From Dethiothermospora halolimnae (GTDB lineage: Bacteria; Bacillota; Clostridia; Tissierellales; VENL01): 64,000 bases of DNA. Below the pieces are notes generated by a model that saw only the letters and a list, made by a program, of their open reading frames with translations, ran no database searches and was not told the DNA's origin. The DNA lies in assembly GCF_037577855.1 (NCBI RefSeq), contig NZ_JBAKFX010000003.1, forward strand, positions 62,001 to 126,000, in the 5' to 3' direction. The translations under genes were made by a program, and so were the position numbers. Below, one piece after another: positions 63,021 to 64,000 of this stretch; position 1 is the stretch's first letter; each line of letters begins with the position of its first letter.

Positions 63021-63674
63021 TTAAAAAAGGTTACCTAGTTTAATTTTTCCCTTTTCAAGTATCTCTACTAGTTTAAATTTTAACTTCACATCGGTATCTT
63101 CTTTACTTTTTGCTGTTTTAATCATGTTGTATTCTTCCTCTGTTAATACCTCTTTCAATTCACTTTCTGTTTTTTCATCTGTAAGACCATTTGTTACATC
63201 TACAAAGCATAGAGGAGGGAACATTACACACCACCAGTTTTTACCTTTTCCTTCTCCTATTACCACATTTACTGCTTCATATTTTCCCGCCGGTAGTGTG
63301 AAATTTCCATAGGATTTTGTTGGAAAGTTATGATAACCAAAATCTACATTTATATCATAATTTTTGCCCTGTCTATTTAATTCATTTTTTGCTATGTACT
63401 CTATTTCTTTTATGTTATTTTCTATGATTTTTCTTGTTTCATCAAGGGATGATGAGTCTTTAAACTTCTCATTCATTTTACCTATTATTTTGTCCCTTAC
63501 TTTTAATTTTAATTGCTGGTCTTGATCTGAGTCACTATTTGCAACCACATGGAATCTTATTAAGCTTTCTTTATAGGACTTTCTATTTTTTAGAACATCG
63601 CTTATTGATACAATGCCTATGGCTAATACAATACAGAATGAAATAATTATTCCTTTTAAAATTTTCTTTTTCAT
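63021..63674 (-). CDS. spoIIR: Stage II sporulation protein R
   Basis: This 217-residue secreted signalling protein has a signal anchor (about 7-27) followed by the family hallmark LIRFHVVANSDSDQDQQLKL. SpoIIR is made in the forespore under sigma-F, crosses into the intermembrane space and triggers SpoIIGA to process pro-sigma-E. VVIGEGKGKNWWCVMFPPLC is also conserved. Start ATG with GGAGG. Confidence 0.97.
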   Translation of the reverse strand: MKKKILKGIIISFCIVLAIGIVSISDVLKNRKSYKESLIRFHVVANSDSDQDQQLKLKVRDKIIGKMNEKFKDSSSLDETRKIIENNIKEIEYIAKNELNRQGKNYDINVDFGYHNFPTKSYGNFTLPAGKYEAVNVVIGEGKGKNWWCVMFPPLCFVDVTNGLTDEKTESELKEVLTEEEYNMIKTAKSKEDTDVKLKFKLVEILEKGKIKLGNLF

Positions 63675-63717
63675 TATTATACCTCCATTGTTCTTAGTTT
63701 TAGTTCTAGTCTTAGTT

Positions 63718-63748
63718 TCAGTTGAGGGATTACGAATCCCCCAACAAC
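63718..63748. repeat. Dispersed D cassette
   Basis: GTTGAGGGATTACGAATCCC followed by CCAACAAC is a further copy of the GGGGATTACGAATCCCC palindrome. It sits in the gap between spoIIR and the gerC remnant; the TTAGTTTTAGTTCTAGTC sequence ahead looks like an arm of a different low-complexity type. Confidence 0.8.
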
Positions 63749-63880
63749 CTACGAACTAACCACTTAATCTTAAACATTTTTAGTATTATTTCTTTTCATT
63801 TCAAATACTATATATAATATCTAATAAAATCCAATTCCTTTATATATAGTAGTATTAACAATGGACGCTTTTTTTAAACA

Positions 63881-64000
63881 TTATTTTGTTAATCCTATCC
63901 TTCTTATTTTTGCTTCTATACTAACATTTATATCAACTTCAGGAAATATATTTCCCCAGTTATCCTTTATATTATCCCATAAATCCGGTTCATATTTACT
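63881..64000 (-). CDS. C-terminal end of a Ger(x)C family spore germination lipoprotein, partial
   Basis: A minus-strand frame enters from the right edge and stops at 63881. Its 39 residues, with PDLWDNIKDNWGNIFPEVDI and NVSIEAKIRRIGL, match the conserved C-terminus of GerC-type germinant receptor subunits (x-W-x3-IK-x-x-W-x-x-IFPE-x-x-x-x-V-x-x-x-IRR-x-G). The rest lies outside the window. A germination receptor gene next to spoIIR and sleB fits the region. Confidence 0.8.
   Translation of the reverse strand, partial: SKYEPDLWDNIKDNWGNIFPEVDINVSIEAKIRRIGLTK

Overview
The window looks like chromosome of a low-GC, spore-forming, amino-acid-fermenting anaerobic Firmicute, probably of the Tissierellales/Clostridia type. 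The evidence is the lysine-fermentation genes (kdd, kamA, kamB, kamC, kamD, kamE), the sporulation and germination genes (spoIIR, sleB, ypeB, the tail of a Ger(x)C gene), strong AGGAGG ribosome binding sites, AT-rich codon use and a large set of SLH-domain S-layer proteins. The species assignment is inference. No rRNA, tRNA or CRISPR array was recognised.

Layout. 1-10.8 kb (minus strand): secreted proteins, namely the start of a stalk-domain protein, a 1272-residue Big_5/IPT protein, an SLH protein, a small Big_5 protein and a lytic transglycosylase with a dockerin-like segment. 11.0-16.5 kb (plus strand): a three-gene surface island of an LTA-synthase-like protein fused to a glycerophosphodiesterase-like domain, a secreted caspase-family protease with FN3 repeats, and a 124-residue secreted protein homologous to the N-terminus of the nearby S-layer protein. 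16.5-25.1 kb: an apparently acquired block with an RND efflux operon and a NarL-type two-component system that share a 49-bp promoter block, bordered by IS3-family and group II intron wreckage. 25.2-32.2 kb: two S-layer genes with a strong promoter and a structured leader. 32.5-32.8 kb: a short palindromic tandem array. 32.9-34.5 kb: pyrG. 34.6-47.9 kb: a surface cluster with an S41 protease, SLH proteins, a giant IPT/TIG protein and an SLH-only protein. 48.1-57.7 kb: the lysine aminomutase operon with its sigma-54-dependent regulator and a good -24/-12 promoter. 58-64 kb: a DUF1934-like protein, murI, a 210-bp tandem array, ypeB, sleB, spoIIR and the end of a gerC gene.

How it fits together. 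KamA makes beta-lysine from lysine, KamDE with cobalamin and PLP makes 3,5-diaminohexanoate, Kdd oxidises it, and KamB/KamC probably reactivate KamDE. The enhancer-binding protein just upstream very likely drives this operon. The surface genes suggest an elaborate S-layer with SLH anchors, large Ig-like fibres and dedicated proteases.

The most striking non-gene signal is a modular family of intergenic palindromic repeats: low-complexity inverted arms enclosing interchangeable palindromic cassettes. They occupy almost every gap from about 46 kb onward, including every non-overlapping junction of the lysine operon, with tandem derivatives at 32.5 kb and 59.4-60.3 kb. The candidates I find most interesting are this repeat family and the LTA-synthase/caspase/S-layer-fragment island at 11-16.5 kb.
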